A DNA stretch of 6,496 nt. Origin: Candidatus Kapaibacterium sp. (GTDB lineage Bacteria > Bacteroidota > Ignavibacteria > Kapaibacteriales > HRBIN21). Numbering within the stretch: position 1 is the stretch's first letter; each line of letters opens with the position of its first letter. The position numbers were made by a program, and so were the translations under genes. Under the pieces are notes generated by a model, which saw nothing but the letters and a program-made list of their open reading frames with translations, did no database searches and was not told where the DNA came from. Below are positions 6,374 through 6,496 of this stretch, piece by piece. The stretch is from assembly GCA_025055465.1 (NCBI GenBank), contig JANWXA010000112.1:1-6496 (forward strand), read 5' to 3'.

Positions 6374-6496
6374 GAAGGGGAATTCCGCACCCAGTGGGCA
6401 ATCTGCGCCAGCGTCGCCGGTACAAACCCACGGCGAAGAGCATACTCAGAGACACGCAGCATTGTGTCCACGAAGTGCTGACACTGGCTCTGTGTA
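6370..6496 (-). CDS. Unrecognised protein, C-terminal 41 residues (partial), coupled to the receptor gene
   Basis: Reading the minus strand from 6495, a frame stays open for 41 codons and stops at TGA (6372-6370). The other two frames are less convincing: one stops early, and the other runs on only as a shadow frame through the receptor gene. The visible end contains HFVDTMLRVSEYALRRGF followed by VPATLAQIAHWVRNSPS, which looks like two short amphipathic helices of a soluble protein. The stop overlaps the receptor's GTG start in the sequence GTGA, the classic arrangement for translational coupling, so the two proteins are probably made together and may share a function. I do not recognise the family from this fragment, and the 5' part lies outside the window. 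The frame choice rests mainly on the junction and on the protein-like composition. Confidence 0.6.
   Translation of the reverse strand, partial: TQSQCQHFVDTMLRVSEYALRRGFVPATLAQIAHWVRNSPS

Noticed and set aside
5915..6481. 188-residue open frame on the plus strand across the receptor start
   Set aside because: Composition is shadow-like with no recognisable motif, and it opposes the plug domain and the GTGA junction, which have independent support.
1..6496. Search for CRISPR repeats, tRNA/rRNA genes, transposases, integrases, toxin-antitoxin or phage-defence genes
   Set aside because: No regularly spaced repeats, cloverleaf-like segments, terminal inverted repeats or matching protein motifs were seen. 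Nearly every base belongs to the five genes described.

Overview
The window is almost wall-to-wall coding DNA of roughly 55-60% GC (judged by eye). It holds five protein genes in two converging blocks and no RNA gene, CRISPR array, insertion sequence or other mobile element that I can see. A TonB-dependent outer-membrane receptor shows a Gram-negative organism. The style of its plug motifs, the heparinase-like protein beside a sodium/solute symporter, and the lack of clear Shine-Dalgarno sequences are most compatible with the Bacteroidota/Chlorobiota (FCB) side of the tree. That placement is inference and low confidence.

Plus-strand block (1-4439): the last 50 codons of rsgA, a 30S ribosome-maturation GTPase; then, after 4 bp, a 700-residue SSS-family symporter; then, overlapping it by about 25 bp, a 733-residue heparinase II/III-like protein with an apparent signal peptide. 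The tight spacing suggests one transcript. The symporter and the lyase-like enzyme make a plausible pair for breaking down an acidic polysaccharide and importing its product, but the substrate is not visible. rsgA is probably only a positional neighbour.

Minus-strand block (6496-4406): the C-terminal end of an unrecognised protein overlaps, by a GTGA stop/start junction, the start of a 655-residue TonB-dependent receptor of the BtuB/siderophore-receptor type. The two look translationally coupled.

The blocks meet tail to tail at 4406-4439, where the two coding regions overlap by 34 bp. The overlap consists entirely of a C-terminal tail of the receptor lying beyond its last recognisable beta strand. 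A GC-rich stem-loop and a smaller one sit at this junction. There is no intergenic stretch longer than 4 bp. I found no convincing new biological system: the region looks like ordinary accessory metabolism and transport, and the best leads are the convergent overlap, the coupled unknown gene, and deviations inside the symporter and the heparinase-like protein.
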